Below are positions 1 through 12,447 of a DNA stretch of 64,000 bases, in pieces (the first letter of the stretch is position 1; each line of letters begins with the position of its first letter). Below the pieces are notes generated by a model. It made no database searches, was not told where the DNA came from, and was given only the letters and a program-made list of their open reading frames with translations. The translations under genes were made by a program, and so were the position numbers. This stretch comes from Lineus longissimus (lineage: Eukaryota > Nemertea > Pilidiophora > Heteronemertea > Lineidae), in the NCBI RefSeq assembly GCF_910592395.1, contig NC_088317.1, forward strand, positions 6,512,001 to 6,576,000, given 5' to 3'.

Positions 1-1223
1 CAGGGGTAAAGAAGCCATATTTAGTATATTTAGTGTGTTCGGTTTAATTACAGTTAGTATGAATGACTCGTTCTATGGAACGATCTCCATCATCCGCGCA
101 TTGCGCCCATAATTGTTAGAACTCAAATTTTCTTCAACGACGTTAACCGGAGCGCCCGAGACTGGAATATGCAACTTTATGCAGCTGTTGAAACAAAAAC
201 CTAATTCTTGCGCGAATGCATGGCGTACAGTCAACTGAGGAATAAGGTGTACACCTACACTTCAACTTTGAGGGTAAATTATGGTCGTCTGATGATTACT
301 TCGATTCAACTGAACTGGTAAACATTTTTCACAAATATATGATAAATTACGTGAAACTGCACAATACTACTTTCAAATTCAGACCGACCTCTGCTTTAGG
401 CGTACCTGTCTATAATGAAGTCGTATTTTAAGTCGTGCACTGCAATTTGGATAACCACTTCGTTGTAGCCATCTTATACACTGATCCAATTTGATATTAT
501 AAACATTACTGTAAAAATCCAGATGGAATGGCACAGTGAAAACGTTCGTCGATTAACTGAATATTAGATAACCGTACGTAATTCAATATCGGAGATGAGG
601 TCGGAGTGGGACTCGGAACGAGCCAAGGCTCAGATTTAGCGGAATCTGCAATAAACATTTGAAAAGTTCCATTAGTATCAATTTGCTGAAACCCATATAT
701 TTATCGACTTAGGAAAAAAAAACCAACATGCATGACAAAATGATCTGCATTATTCTTCTCGGACCATTTCCACATCGGCTGTGGTGGGGGAGAAGGCCAA
801 ACGTAGCAATTTTTACAAATAATTATCATATACATATTCTATAGCGATCTTTTAATGTGCATTGTTTTTGGGTGTTTCCGCTCAATTTTACCATAATTTC
901 CCAGTTTTCCCAGTTTTCCGCAGTTTTCGTAGATTCCGCTTAATTGCCCTGGCCATCAGGATGATTTTCAGAGTGGCGCTCATTGTTGCCAACCTGTCTA
1001 TCATATATACAGGGTATACCAAAGAGGCTGTATCCGCCTATACGTTAATAATGGGTTTATATAAACAAGATGAGCGCATTACTTATGAAGATTGTCTAAT
1101 CAACAAAGAGAGACAGCCTTCCATCTCTCCCACAATGTAATGTATCAAAACCTAATTTTAACAATTTCATCCACTTCATTTAAAGCTGTCATATCTTAAC
1201 TTTTAACCGCCACGCCGAACTAG
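1..1223. other. Non-coding stretch, nothing recognised
   Basis: I see no convincing gene or repeat here, apart from membership of the 8-kb duplication. A short frame near 862-1140 has no ATG at its start and no recognisable product. Confidence 0.5.
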
Positions 1224-2102
1224 CAGAGGGGCACCTATCGGTCGTACCGTGATGTAAGGATCTATGGCCAGTTCCCACCGTGGGCGGCATCGGTATTTTA
1301 CCACACAGGGCTAAGTGTCATAGTCACAGTGGCTCTTTTTCATTACTCCTGGAGTCCTTATCGTAATGTCTACGTCTACAGCCAAGATGATATCAGCGGA
1401 GATTTTAAACTGATGTATCATTTTCATTTTAACGAGCTCACATACATTGCTGGCGAATATGGCAATGATGTCATAGGTGTTAGCACTCATCATGGAAGGA
1501 AATATGTCGCTGAAAAGTTGCGAGCATTTCAATTCGATTTGATTGGAAGTAGCAATTGCCGAGAGTTGATTCTACCGTATGGTGAACTTGAGAAAAGCGT
1601 CGGTCCAAAGAATTCGAGGTTCAAATATTTCAAAATGGTTTCATGTGGTAAGAATGTTTTCTTGGAGTTGACCTTTCGATGCAAATTTCAGCAGCACAAA
1701 AACAGGGGAAAGGACCTGTTTATGTCTTGGTTAAATTGGTATAAAATAGTAAACATAGGGTTCGTTCTTAAACTTCGGTATGTTAAAAGCCTAAAAGAGA
1801 TAAATTACTCTCTTGTGCCTGAAGCCGAAAGTGCTTTATTATCTGATATGGATAACATCATGTTAGAGAATATCCGATGTGATTTGAATGGTTATCTCTA
1901 TAAATCATCAGCCAGAACACACTCCATTACCATCTTAGAAAAACCGTACGAGTATAATAAATCCACGTCGATTATCTTACGTGATGATTTTTTCAGAAAA
2001 TTGGGAGACTCCGCAATTCTGTCTTTGTTAGGATCATATAATGTCGTCGTTGAGGTTCATCGGGCGAAGTTCGTTACCATATTTTTAAGTAAGCTTCCTT
2101 AG
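1224..2102 (+). CDS. Unrecognised 290-codon open frame (copy 1)
   Basis: The frame is open from the TAG at 1221-1223 to the TAG at 2100-2102. The first ATG codes for residue 29 of the segment that begins at a GTG at 1329. The product is rich in charged and aromatic residues, with blocks such as VAEKLRAFQFDLIGSSNCRE and RDDFFRKLGDSAILSLLG. I see no signal peptide or membrane segment and recognise no family. It may be an exon of a larger gene, a relic of a mobile element, or chance. Its length stands out in otherwise stop-rich DNA. An identical copy lies at 9272-10150. Confidence 0.3.
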   Translation, partial: QRGTYRSYRDVRIYGQFPPWAASVFYHTGLSVIVTVALFHYSWSPYRNVYVYSQDDISGDFKLMYHFHFNELTYIAGEYGNDVIGVSTHHGRKYVAEKLRAFQFDLIGSSNCRELILPYGELEKSVGPKNSRFKYFKMVSCGKNVFLELTFRCKFQQHKNRGKDLFMSWLNWYKIVNIGFVLKLRYVKSLKEINYSLVPEAESALLSDMDNIMLENIRCDLNGYLYKSSARTHSITILEKPYEYNKSTSIILRDDFFRKLGDSAILSLLGSYNVVVEVHRAKFVTIFLSKLP

Positions 2103-3329
2103 GAGAGCTTTAGGCTGAATCCTAAGAATCACGCTCAATTTCTGTTTAGGTTGCAAACAGGGCCATGCCTGGATGAATCCGAGGTGGAAGCTAAGAATAC
2201 GTTATTGATGACCTTACGTGACCCTTTTGTCTCCAACCATTGGTTAATAGTCGGTGCGAATGAAAGATTATTTGCCTGGCCCAAATTCGCTACTGGTAAG
2301 CAAATGACCGCAAAGGTATTTACTCTGTAACAAAGTACTCGGGTGGACTTATATTGTTTATAAAGCTGAGCTGCACGAACAAATCTCACAGTAGCTGATT
2401 AAGAAACTAAGATGAGACGGATACGGCACAGCTATGGATGCAATATTTCTGACTGCTACTATGTCAAATAATTTACTACGTTAATTTTTCGGAATTTGCA
2501 CACTAGAATCTTTGTCTAAATTCTTATATCTACGCGAAATCGAAACAGACATCATAGCATTCCACTCTCTACCGTAAGGAATTTCCGTGTTGCATCAATA
2601 AATTCATTGATATTCCGGGAGATATAATTGTCGCAATAAGTATATTGAGGGAAATTACACATGCAGTAAAGTGTATTTCGGATTCTTTTAGATCTGGCCA
2701 TATTTACTTGGCTCTTCTCTTGTCACTGAATTGTAATAGTGTGATCACCAATATTATAGTAATGAAACACAGCCTTGGGCAACCGGTGTCATATTATAGT
2801 TGACCAGGTTTAGTTGACTTCATAAAGGAGCATTGGTTAGGCAAGAGTCTTTAAATAAAAAATTTGAAAGACTCTCAGACTGGTTGAAAGACTCTGGTCA
2901 GGCAAATCCCAAGGATACTAAGTAATCTTGTTCTGAGCAACACCACTATCTTTTAATAAATGTGATGTGGTCACATTCCGGAGTTCAACTAAGTGCCCTT
3001 GGTCAGAACGATATGAAAACACTATGAGCAAGTCGATGACTCTCATTTGAATGACGGTCGCCGTATTTGAAAGATCATCTTTCAAATGAGAGTCTGGAAA
3101 GAGTCAGTTCGACCACTAAACTGTTATTGCAATACAACGCAATAGTTGTAAATTGAAAGTGAAAGAAAGCGTTATTCGGAGGTTTCAGCTTGCATCTTCT
3201 TTTATTGACGGTCATGGCCTCTATGGACCATATAATACAATCCATCAGAATACAATACGGCCGGAGACCTTTTCCAGGGGGACATTTTCCACTTCTACAC
3301 TGGATTGTGTGACCCAGTTCAATTTTGTC
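2103..3329. other. Non-coding stretch with short inverted repeats
   Basis: No gene is recognised. Between about 2870 and 3110 the motif GACTCTCATTTGA and its complement recur, with a local hairpin around TTTGAAAGATCATCTTTCAAA. The same stretch recurs at 10151-11377. Confidence 0.4.
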
Positions 3330-3570
3330 ATCAATCAATTGAGTTCACCATCGCGTTGCAAAGATATCTGGTCGATCATCTTCATCGAATCGGAGTTTAC
3401 GTCCTCATTTCAAAGATGTCTGGTCGCCGTCGTCACCGAGTTGGAGTTCATGCTAACGTTCGTGTTTCAACGATCGCTGGTCGAGTGCAGTCACCGAGTC
3501 GGAGCTTCTGACCACGTTTCAACGATCTCAGGTTGATTATCGTCACCGAGTCGGAGTTCATGCAAATCTT
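3330..3570 (+). repeat. Degenerate ~60-bp tandem repeat (copy 1)
   Basis: The block TCACCGAGTCGGAGTTCATG, in variant forms, recurs about four times. Each time it is followed by a segment like GTTTCAACGATCNCTGGTCG. Several frames are open across it only because the unit is nearly a multiple of three. Copy 2 is at about 11378-11618. Confidence 0.6.
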
Positions 3571-3785
3571 TTGATCGTTGTGTTTGTATTTTTATGTCTA
3601 TTTTAGACTACTTCTCAATGTTGGCTAGATGCATGATTTGCTGTAATGTTATCATTAATCCTGCGGTTCTGGTCATCATTTAATCGCGAGGCTTTCAAGC
3701 GTCCTGGGATCACTTGATGAGCATGGTTAATTGTGAGATAGAAGACATTTGCCAGTAAGTTGAAGTGTGATTTAGATTCGATCGA

Positions 3786-3877
3786 AGCCTTTCGACGTCC
3801 GCGTTCATTCATGTATATACATGAATGAACGCGGACGTCGAAAGGCTGACCTGACCATACATATATGGTCAGGTCAG
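3786..3877. repeat. Perfect 62-bp palindrome joined to a 32-bp hairpin (copy 1)
   Basis: 3786-3847 is a perfect palindrome with no spacer (half-site AGCCTTTCGACGTCCGCG and onward, centre TGTATATACA). It shares two bases with a second perfect hairpin at 3846-3877: 14-bp arms CTGACCTGACCATA and TATGGTCAGGTCAG around a 4-nt loop. Together they could extrude as two adjacent cruciforms. Confidence 0.9.
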
Positions 3878-4399
3878 CTAGCGTCTGTTATCTCATGCAA
3901 TTACTCCATTCCCGATTGAGGGTCCCATGGAATCGCAACGTTTAGCTCCACTCTGCTCATTGTATTTTTTAAAATTGTATGGCTTGCGATTCTGTGAGGT
4001 CCGGCCAATGGAGACCAGTTTGCCACTGGCAAACCTGTAGACCAGTGCAACCTGCTCAGAGTCGGACAATCGGCGACTAAACCGGTACCCCAACCGGAGT
4101 CTTTGACTTTGGTGTGGAGGGTGGCCAGACACCCAGATGGAACTAAAACCAATCTCCATCTTAAGAGCTGATGAGCTCATTGTCCAGCCCTTGGCCATCT
4201 ATCGACTCCTGTAGTGGAGATGGGCTCTGCAAGGAGTTGCCCAGCCCGTGAATCAACATGGCAAGGAAACAACGAAATCCATACCGGATCGGATGCGTCC
4301 CGGGTTATGAACGTTCGCGCCTACCACAAGCCAGGGTGGAGTTGATAAATGTGCACCTGGCATCCAGACACCCATAATCTGCCTTCGGCGACAGAACAT

Positions 4400-5390
4400 C
4401 GTTATCGGAAAATGTCATGTGCGGACCCTGAATGCCAGCTGCGGATAAGGTCGTACAGCTCGAGTATGAACTCCAGCGGTACAGGTGAAATACTGTTTGT
4501 CTGGCTGTGGCCAGGCTCACTGGTACAGGTGAGATGACAAAAGCTGATGGACACAGACTCTTCTTGAGTGGTCAACATTCCTAGTGTGCGGGTATGGAAC
4601 GGCAGGCTTGGTTCATAAGGACACGGCTCCAGCAGTTCTAAAATCAACTAATTGGTAGCTCCGATTGCACCAACTGTGAAATTACTAAAAACTAACCAAT
4701 TATTAGTTGTTCCAACTAAAAAGGATAGTAAAACTACCATTAATATGGTTAAGAATTACCATAGTTAAAACAACTAATTTCACAGTCAGTATAAAAGCAA
4801 CTACATGTACCAGAGTAGTAAAACATAACTACAATTAGTTACTTTTACTACGTGTATTTAATTTTAAATGGAGAACTGACCAGTCTCCAACCGTATGATG
4901 ACTGTGAGGATCAGCGCAAAACCATTCAACCTGTCAGTTGTCCAGATCTACGCTCCAACAAGCTATGGATCCGAGGACAGGATTAATGGCTTTTACGACG
5001 ATTTCATGGCTACTATGCAGTATCTCCTAAAGCAGAACATAATTCTGGTAGTAGGGGGCTGCAACGCAAAAATCGGCACCGACGCCTAGGACCAATTGAA
5101 AGGCAACGTCGGGAGATTGTGCTCAGGATAACAAACAAGAGGGACCTCCGGATAATTGAATTTGCTAGATTCCACGAACTCGCCATAGCCAACATCTTCC
5201 AGCCTCAAAAACGCAGTCGAAAGACAACCTGGCATTCTCCTAGTGGTAGGTAACACACACGACAAGATAGGCTACATTATGGTTACGAAAAGGTTCATGA
5301 GCAGCATCAACATGGCTAAGACCATGATCTATCCAGGAGCAGATGTTGGATTTGACCATGAGCCTGTCCTTTAAAATGGCGCTTTTACTA
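4400..5390 (+). mobile_element. Decayed LINE endonuclease relic (CFDP2/RTE-like), copy 1
   Basis: Fragments in different frames match the exonuclease-endonuclease-phosphatase domain of non-LTR retrotransposons, in order: HVRTLNA near 4420, GLVHKDTAPAVL near 4605-4640, MMTVRISAKPFNLSVVQIYAPTS at 4895 onward (a string typical of this family), LVVGGCNAKIG near 5050, and FARFHELAIANIFQ with KTTWHSPSG near 5160-5250. Stops and frameshifts break the frame. An A+T-rich insert at about 4648-4862 separates the second and third fragments. No reverse transcriptase is present. Copy 2 is at about 12448-13438. Confidence 0.7.
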
Positions 5391-7632
5391 ACCTCATGAC
5401 AAGCTACAATCCACGCCCAAGTTGTCCCTTGAGACTAATATTTCTGCTCCAAAGGCTGAATTTCAAATTGTAATTGATTGATAAATGCCAACCCGCTCTA
5501 AATTCTTTTTACGTCTAATCATAATTATCATGTCAGTGAACAACTTGATTATAGGCATCTCATAAAATATAACCCATACTAGTCCAGCAAGTCAGGAATG
5601 CAAACAGGATGATAAAAGGAGGAAACAGGTTAAAAAGTTTCTATGCTATACCCGATTAAACAACTGATAAGACGATAGAGATAATATACTAGTATTGTAC
5701 CGTCCTTTATTACGAGCTAGACTGTACATTCGTAAGAGGATTCTTGCCAGATTCCTAATATAGTTAAGATCTAAACTAAGAAATCTTGCAACGAAATGTA
5801 CATGCACTCGTTCACAAAACTGAATAATATCTTTAAAATCTTATACAAATCTTAATTCTGGATTTTGGCCGGGGAGATCAGAGCCGCGATAATCGATTCC
5901 TGTCCCATGCAAGGACCTACGATGACCACCGTAAACATGGTAAACGGGCGATTTTTGTTGCATGCAATCATGATCACAGGTCGTAGTGACAAAAAGCATC
6001 AGTCTACTTTAGGTTCAAGGATCAGAATCACAAATAGCTACGTAACAACATTTTTCACATGTGAACATGCGTATGGGGTCGGATTCTATTCCACGATATC
6101 CATTTTAAAAGCAATCGATGTCAAAATAAGTTTATGCACTGTTTTCTTTGAATCAATTTTCACAAATACAGTTATTGACGCTGGTTGTGTTGTTATTGAT
6201 TAAACGTTGTCTTGTTAAAGCCACAGTTATCTTGCTGATATCATTCTCTATTGCATCGGTTGTGTCTGTCGCAACAGAACTAGGGACACAAGATCAGAGA
6301 GGTGACTTAACATGCTATTTTCGAAATTCACCACTTCCTGATCAGCGCCTCTTGTAGCGGAGCTCTGAGACGTAGACGCTGACGTCCTCAATTACTTCGA
6401 AATTGATTTACTTTTGGGAACTATTGACCAAACGAAGCTTGATATGCCTAATTATTCTTGTCGCATGGTAATTGTGTGATTTTACCTTTGATAGATGTTG
6501 TTGTGAATTACGTGTACGCTCTATTAAACGTCCGTGGTTTCAGTTGATGTGTCTGGCATTTGACCGACAAATGTTTGGGGTCAGCGCTGACTGCAGTCTT
6601 AAAGAATTTAATTTGTACACAAATGCATTTGAGATATACACGTACGCTCGTGCCATGCAAAATTCTGCATTTTAACATAACCAAGGAGGCTCTTGGCTGA
6701 GTTTCCAAAAACTCTCAGTTCCGCAAACAGAAAGAGGCTAACTATGATTTGTGATAGCAATGTATTTCAGAATGTCCCTTCGACAATCAAATCGTCATTG
6801 ATCCATTGCCGAAGTATGCTTGTCTTAACAGAAATGTTCGCGTTAAGGAGGTTTTCACAAATTTCTCGAGTAGGTCATGATCGCTAAGGGCATTCTGCCG
6901 CGAAAATCCTTTCCTTTTCGGCAAGAATTCCATGCCATTGTTGGCATTGTAGGGCAGAGACCTGTATTCATCCACGACCGGAAGTGTGGCACAGTCACAT
7001 AGAGCTTATCAAAATGTCAAGTTGTGGTAAATACATGGCTGGGATGGACCAAAGTGGAAATAATTCTCAATCTGTGGTTGATTCTTAATCTACAGAGTCA
7101 GGCCATCACAGAAATATGCTTTTTGATAATATATTTAAGAAAATGTGGTCTCACTGGTCAGTTTAGAACTTGTACTTTGACAGGGCCATATCAATGCGCC
7201 AGTGACGTTTTGATGGATATGGTGTACGGAAATCTTTTTTTCTCAGGCAATCGGTATTGGAATTTTTTTAAACTTTATTATGCTATTGGCAAAGGGTTCT
7301 TCTTGACACATATAAAATTTTGTGCAGATTGATTGGTCCAATGAGTATTTTTTTTACCAAAACCTATGCACAACAATGTACACGTAATGTACACATGTTT
7401 TAATAGAGGACTCTGGCCTGTATCCAGCTACAGCCCCTATTTTGATCGAGGTGTTTAAAGAAACTGTGGTATAAGTTTGCAATGACACCATCAATATCTC
7501 GAGAAAGCAGGTAACCCAATTAAGAATTCTATTGCGTGTAAATGCAATTCATGACTATATGGGAGTTATTGCTGGTCCTGACCAACATGGACAGAGCTCT
7601 AGCAAGTTTAATGTTTTCCTCATTTTCAATTC
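5391..7632. other. Non-coding stretch
   Basis: I see no supported gene. Short frames at 5865-6203 and 6472-6675 have no recognisable product. The duplication ends inside this stretch at 6949. The part up to 6949 recurs at 13439-14997. Confidence 0.4.
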
Positions 7633-7875
7633 ATGACAATGGACATTAACGGAACTGATAGCAATTTAACTTTCGCAATTTTACGAGTTCAGTCAATTCT
7701 TCGATGTGGTATGGCATGCTCGAATATTCCGATGTGCGTTGCCTTTTTCACGACCCACCAGCACAGCCATGACGGCTATGATGTTACGGAAACCTGTCAT
7801 CTTCACAAGGATGCTGCTACCAAGGACTGGACTTGCAGAGACGGGAAAACAGGGCATCGGCTTTGGAAAAAGCAG
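7633..7875 (+). CDS. Possible PAN/apple-domain exon
   Basis: The frame from ATG 7633 reads to a good donor, AAGCAG|GTAGGC, at 7875/7876, which gives 81 codons in phase 0. The cysteine pattern RCGMACSNIPMCVAFF, then ETCHLHKD and WTCRDGK, fits the PAN/apple fold of extracellular adhesion proteins. A real gene would need further exons, which I cannot place in this window. The acceptor side is uncertain, so ATG 7633 may be internal to the exon. It is outside the duplicated block. Confidence 0.4.
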
Positions 7876-9271
7876 GTAGGCAATATTTCGGTTTTTATAT
7901 TCGCAACCTATTTTGCAATAAAGACATAATTTGCTGTTGTTGCGTGCGCAACCGGTTAGACACTAGGACGGCGTTGCTTGCCCTACTGACAAGCTCGCAC
8001 TGGACGTTTTGATATCGGAATTTCGTTAGTCCTAGACTGGTTGCCTACCAGGGGTAAAGAAGCCATATTTAGTATATTTAGTGTGTTCGGTTTAATTACA
8101 GTTAGTATGAATGACTCGTTCTATGGAACGATCTCCATCATCCGCGCATTGCGCCCATAATTGTTAGAACTCAAATTTTCTTCAACGACGTTAACCGGAG
8201 CGCCCGAGACTGGAATATGCAACTTTATGCAGCTGTTGAAACAAAAACCTAATTCTTGCGCGAATGCATGGCGTACAGTCAACTGAGGAATAAGGTGTAC
8301 ACCTACACTTCAACTTTGAGGGTAAATTATGGTCGTCTGATGATTACTTCGATTCAACTGAACTGGTAAACATTTTTCACAAATATATGATAAATTACGT
8401 GAAACTGCACAATACTACTTTCAAATTCAGACCGACCTCTGCTTTAGGCGTACCTGTCTATAATGAAGTCGTATTTTAAGTCGTGCACTGCAATTTGGAT
8501 AACCACTTCGTTGTAGCCATCTTATACACTGATCCAATTTGATATTATAAACATTACTGTAAAAATCCAGATGGAATGGCACAGTGAAAACGTTCGTCGA
8601 TTAACTGAATATTAGATAACCGTACGTAATTCAATATCGGAGATGAGGTCGGAGTGGGACTCGGAACGAGCCAAGGCTCAGATTTAGCGGAATCTGCAAT
8701 AAACATTTGAAAAGTTCCATTAGTATCAATTTGCTGAAACCCATATATTTATCGACTTAGGAAAAAAAAACCAACATGCATGACAAAATGATCTGCATTA
8801 TTCTTCTCGGACCATTTCCACATCGGCTGTGGTGGGGGAGAAGGCCAAACGTAGCAATTTTTACAAATAATTATCATATACATATTCTATAGCGATCTTT
8901 TAATGTGCATTGTTTTTGGGTGTTTCCGCTCAATTTTACCATAATTTCCCAGTTTTCCCAGTTTTCCGCAGTTTTCGTAGATTCCGCTTAATTGCCCTGG
9001 CCATCAGGATGATTTTCAGAGTGGCGCTCATTGTTGCCAACCTGTCTATCATATATACAGGGTATACCAAAGAGGCTGTATCCGCCTATACGTTAATAAT
9101 GGGTTTATATAAACAAGATGAGCGCATTACTTATGAAGATTGTCTAATCAACAAAGAGAGACAGCCTTCCATCTCTCCCACAATGTAATGTATCAAAACC
9201 TAATTTTAACAATTTCATCCACTTCATTTAAAGCTGTCATATCTTAACTTTTAACCGCCACGCCGAACTAG

Positions 9272-10150
9272 CAGAGGGGCACCTATCGGTCGTACCGTGA
9301 TGTAAGGATCTATGGCCAGTTCCCACCGTGGGCGGCATCGGTATTTTACCACACAGGGCTAAGTGTCATAGTCACAGTGGCTCTTTTTCATTACTCCTGG
9401 AGTCCTTATCGTAATGTCTACGTCTACAGCCAAGATGATATCAGCGGAGATTTTAAACTGATGTATCATTTTCATTTTAACGAGCTCACATACATTGCTG
9501 GCGAATATGGCAATGATGTCATAGGTGTTAGCACTCATCATGGAAGGAAATATGTCGCTGAAAAGTTGCGAGCATTTCAATTCGATTTGATTGGAAGTAG
9601 CAATTGCCGAGAGTTGATTCTACCGTATGGTGAACTTGAGAAAAGCGTCGGTCCAAAGAATTCGAGGTTCAAATATTTCAAAATGGTTTCATGTGGTAAG
9701 AATGTTTTCTTGGAGTTGACCTTTCGATGCAAATTTCAGCAGCACAAAAACAGGGGAAAGGACCTGTTTATGTCTTGGTTAAATTGGTATAAAATAGTAA
9801 ACATAGGGTTCGTTCTTAAACTTCGGTATGTTAAAAGCCTAAAAGAGATAAATTACTCTCTTGTGCCTGAAGCCGAAAGTGCTTTATTATCTGATATGGA
9901 TAACATCATGTTAGAGAATATCCGATGTGATTTGAATGGTTATCTCTATAAATCATCAGCCAGAACACACTCCATTACCATCTTAGAAAAACCGTACGAG
10001 TATAATAAATCCACGTCGATTATCTTACGTGATGATTTTTTCAGAAAATTGGGAGACTCCGCAATTCTGTCTTTGTTAGGATCATATAATGTCGTCGTTG
10101 AGGTTCATCGGGCGAAGTTCGTTACCATATTTTTAAGTAAGCTTCCTTAG
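9272..10150 (+). CDS. Unrecognised 290-codon open frame (copy 2)
   Basis: Exact second copy of the frame at 1224-2102, displaced by 8048. Both copies have the same length and translation, so there is no divergence with which to test for coding selection. Confidence 0.3.
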   Translation, partial: QRGTYRSYRDVRIYGQFPPWAASVFYHTGLSVIVTVALFHYSWSPYRNVYVYSQDDISGDFKLMYHFHFNELTYIAGEYGNDVIGVSTHHGRKYVAEKLRAFQFDLIGSSNCRELILPYGELEKSVGPKNSRFKYFKMVSCGKNVFLELTFRCKFQQHKNRGKDLFMSWLNWYKIVNIGFVLKLRYVKSLKEINYSLVPEAESALLSDMDNIMLENIRCDLNGYLYKSSARTHSITILEKPYEYNKSTSIILRDDFFRKLGDSAILSLLGSYNVVVEVHRAKFVTIFLSKLP

Positions 10151-11833
10151 GAGAGCTTTAGGCTGAATCCTAAGAATCACGCTCAATTTCTGTTTAGGTT
10201 GCAAACAGGGCCATGCCTGGATGAATCCGAGGTGGAAGCTAAGAATACGTTATTGATGACCTTACGTGACCCTTTTGTCTCCAACCATTGGTTAATAGTC
10301 GGTGCGAATGAAAGATTATTTGCCTGGCCCAAATTCGCTACTGGTAAGCAAATGACCGCAAAGGTATTTACTCTGTAACAAAGTACTCGGGTGGACTTAT
10401 ATTGTTTATAAAGCTGAGCTGCACGAACAAATCTCACAGTAGCTGATTAAGAAACTAAGATGAGACGGATACGGCACAGCTATGGATGCAATATTTCTGA
10501 CTGCTACTATGTCAAATAATTTACTACGTTAATTTTTCGGAATTTGCACACTAGAATCTTTGTCTAAATTCTTATATCTACGCGAAATCGAAACAGACAT
10601 CATAGCATTCCACTCTCTACCGTAAGGAATTTCCGTGTTGCATCAATAAATTCATTGATATTCCGGGAGATATAATTGTCGCAATAAGTATATTGAGGGA
10701 AATTACACATGCAGTAAAGTGTATTTCGGATTCTTTTAGATCTGGCCATATTTACTTGGCTCTTCTCTTGTCACTGAATTGTAATAGTGTGATCACCAAT
10801 ATTATAGTAATGAAACACAGCCTTGGGCAACCGGTGTCATATTATAGTTGACCAGGTTTAGTTGACTTCATAAAGGAGCATTGGTTAGGCAAGAGTCTTT
10901 AAATAAAAAATTTGAAAGACTCTCAGACTGGTTGAAAGACTCTGGTCAGGCAAATCCCAAGGATACTAAGTAATCTTGTTCTGAGCAACACCACTATCTT
11001 TTAATAAATGTGATGTGGTCACATTCCGGAGTTCAACTAAGTGCCCTTGGTCAGAACGATATGAAAACACTATGAGCAAGTCGATGACTCTCATTTGAAT
11101 GACGGTCGCCGTATTTGAAAGATCATCTTTCAAATGAGAGTCTGGAAAGAGTCAGTTCGACCACTAAACTGTTATTGCAATACAACGCAATAGTTGTAAA
11201 TTGAAAGTGAAAGAAAGCGTTATTCGGAGGTTTCAGCTTGCATCTTCTTTTATTGACGGTCATGGCCTCTATGGACCATATAATACAATCCATCAGAATA
11301 CAATACGGCCGGAGACCTTTTCCAGGGGGACATTTTCCACTTCTACACTGGATTGTGTGACCCAGTTCAATTTTGTCATCAATCAATTGAGTTCACCATC
11401 GCGTTGCAAAGATATCTGGTCGATCATCTTCATCGAATCGGAGTTTACGTCCTCATTTCAAAGATGTCTGGTCGCCGTCGTCACCGAGTTGGAGTTCATG
11501 CTAACGTTCGTGTTTCAACGATCGCTGGTCGAGTGCAGTCACCGAGTCGGAGCTTCTGACCACGTTTCAACGATCTCAGGTTGATTATCGTCACCGAGTC
11601 GGAGTTCATGCAAATCTTTTGATCGTTGTGTTTGTATTTTTATGTCTATTTTAGACTACTTCTCAATGTTGGCTAGATGCATGATTTGCTGTAATGTTAT
11701 CATTAATCCTGCGGTTCTGGTCATCATTTAATCGCGAGGCTTTCAAGCGTCCTGGGATCACTTGATGAGCATGGTTAATTGTGAGATAGAAGACATTTGC
11801 CAGTAAGTTGAAGTGTGATTTAGATTCGATCGA

Positions 11834-11925
11834 AGCCTTTCGACGTCCGCGTTCATTCATGTATATACATGAATGAACGCGGACGTCGAAAGGCTGACCT
11901 GACCATACATATATGGTCAGGTCAG
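11834..11925. repeat. Perfect 62-bp palindrome joined to a 32-bp hairpin (copy 2)
   Basis: Second copy, at +8048, of the palindrome pair at 3786-3877. Both copies are perfect. Confidence 0.9.
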
Positions 11926-12447
11926 CTAGCGTCTGTTATCTCATGCAATTACTCCATTCCCGATTGAGGGTCCCATGGAATCGCAACGTTTAGCTCCACT
12001 CTGCTCATTGTATTTTTTAAAATTGTATGGCTTGCGATTCTGTGAGGTCCGGCCAATGGAGACCAGTTTGCCACTGGCAAACCTGTAGACCAGTGCAACC
12101 TGCTCAGAGTCGGACAATCGGCGACTAAACCGGTACCCCAACCGGAGTCTTTGACTTTGGTGTGGAGGGTGGCCAGACACCCAGATGGAACTAAAACCAA
12201 TCTCCATCTTAAGAGCTGATGAGCTCATTGTCCAGCCCTTGGCCATCTATCGACTCCTGTAGTGGAGATGGGCTCTGCAAGGAGTTGCCCAGCCCGTGAA
12301 TCAACATGGCAAGGAAACAACGAAATCCATACCGGATCGGATGCGTCCCGGGTTATGAACGTTCGCGCCTACCACAAGCCAGGGTGGAGTTGATAAATGT
12401 GCACCTGGCATCCAGACACCCATAATCTGCCTTCGGCGACAGAACAT

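Larger units (their letters stand above)
1..6949 (+). repeat. 8-kb direct tandem duplication, copy 1
   Basis: This block reappears at 8049-14997 at a constant offset of 8048. Every stretch I compared was identical until about 6930, where two substitutions occur. The copies then part after GTTGGCATTG. A further 45-bp match joins 7422-7466 to 14999-15043, so copy 2 lacks about 472 bp present here. The first unit ends at 8048 and copy 2 begins at once. Near-identity means either a very recent tandem duplication or two haplotypes joined by the assembler. Confidence 0.95.

Noticed and set aside
3153-3536. Overlapping frames of 127 and 68 codons
   Set aside because: They run through the degenerate 60-bp repeat, which keeps frames open by chance.
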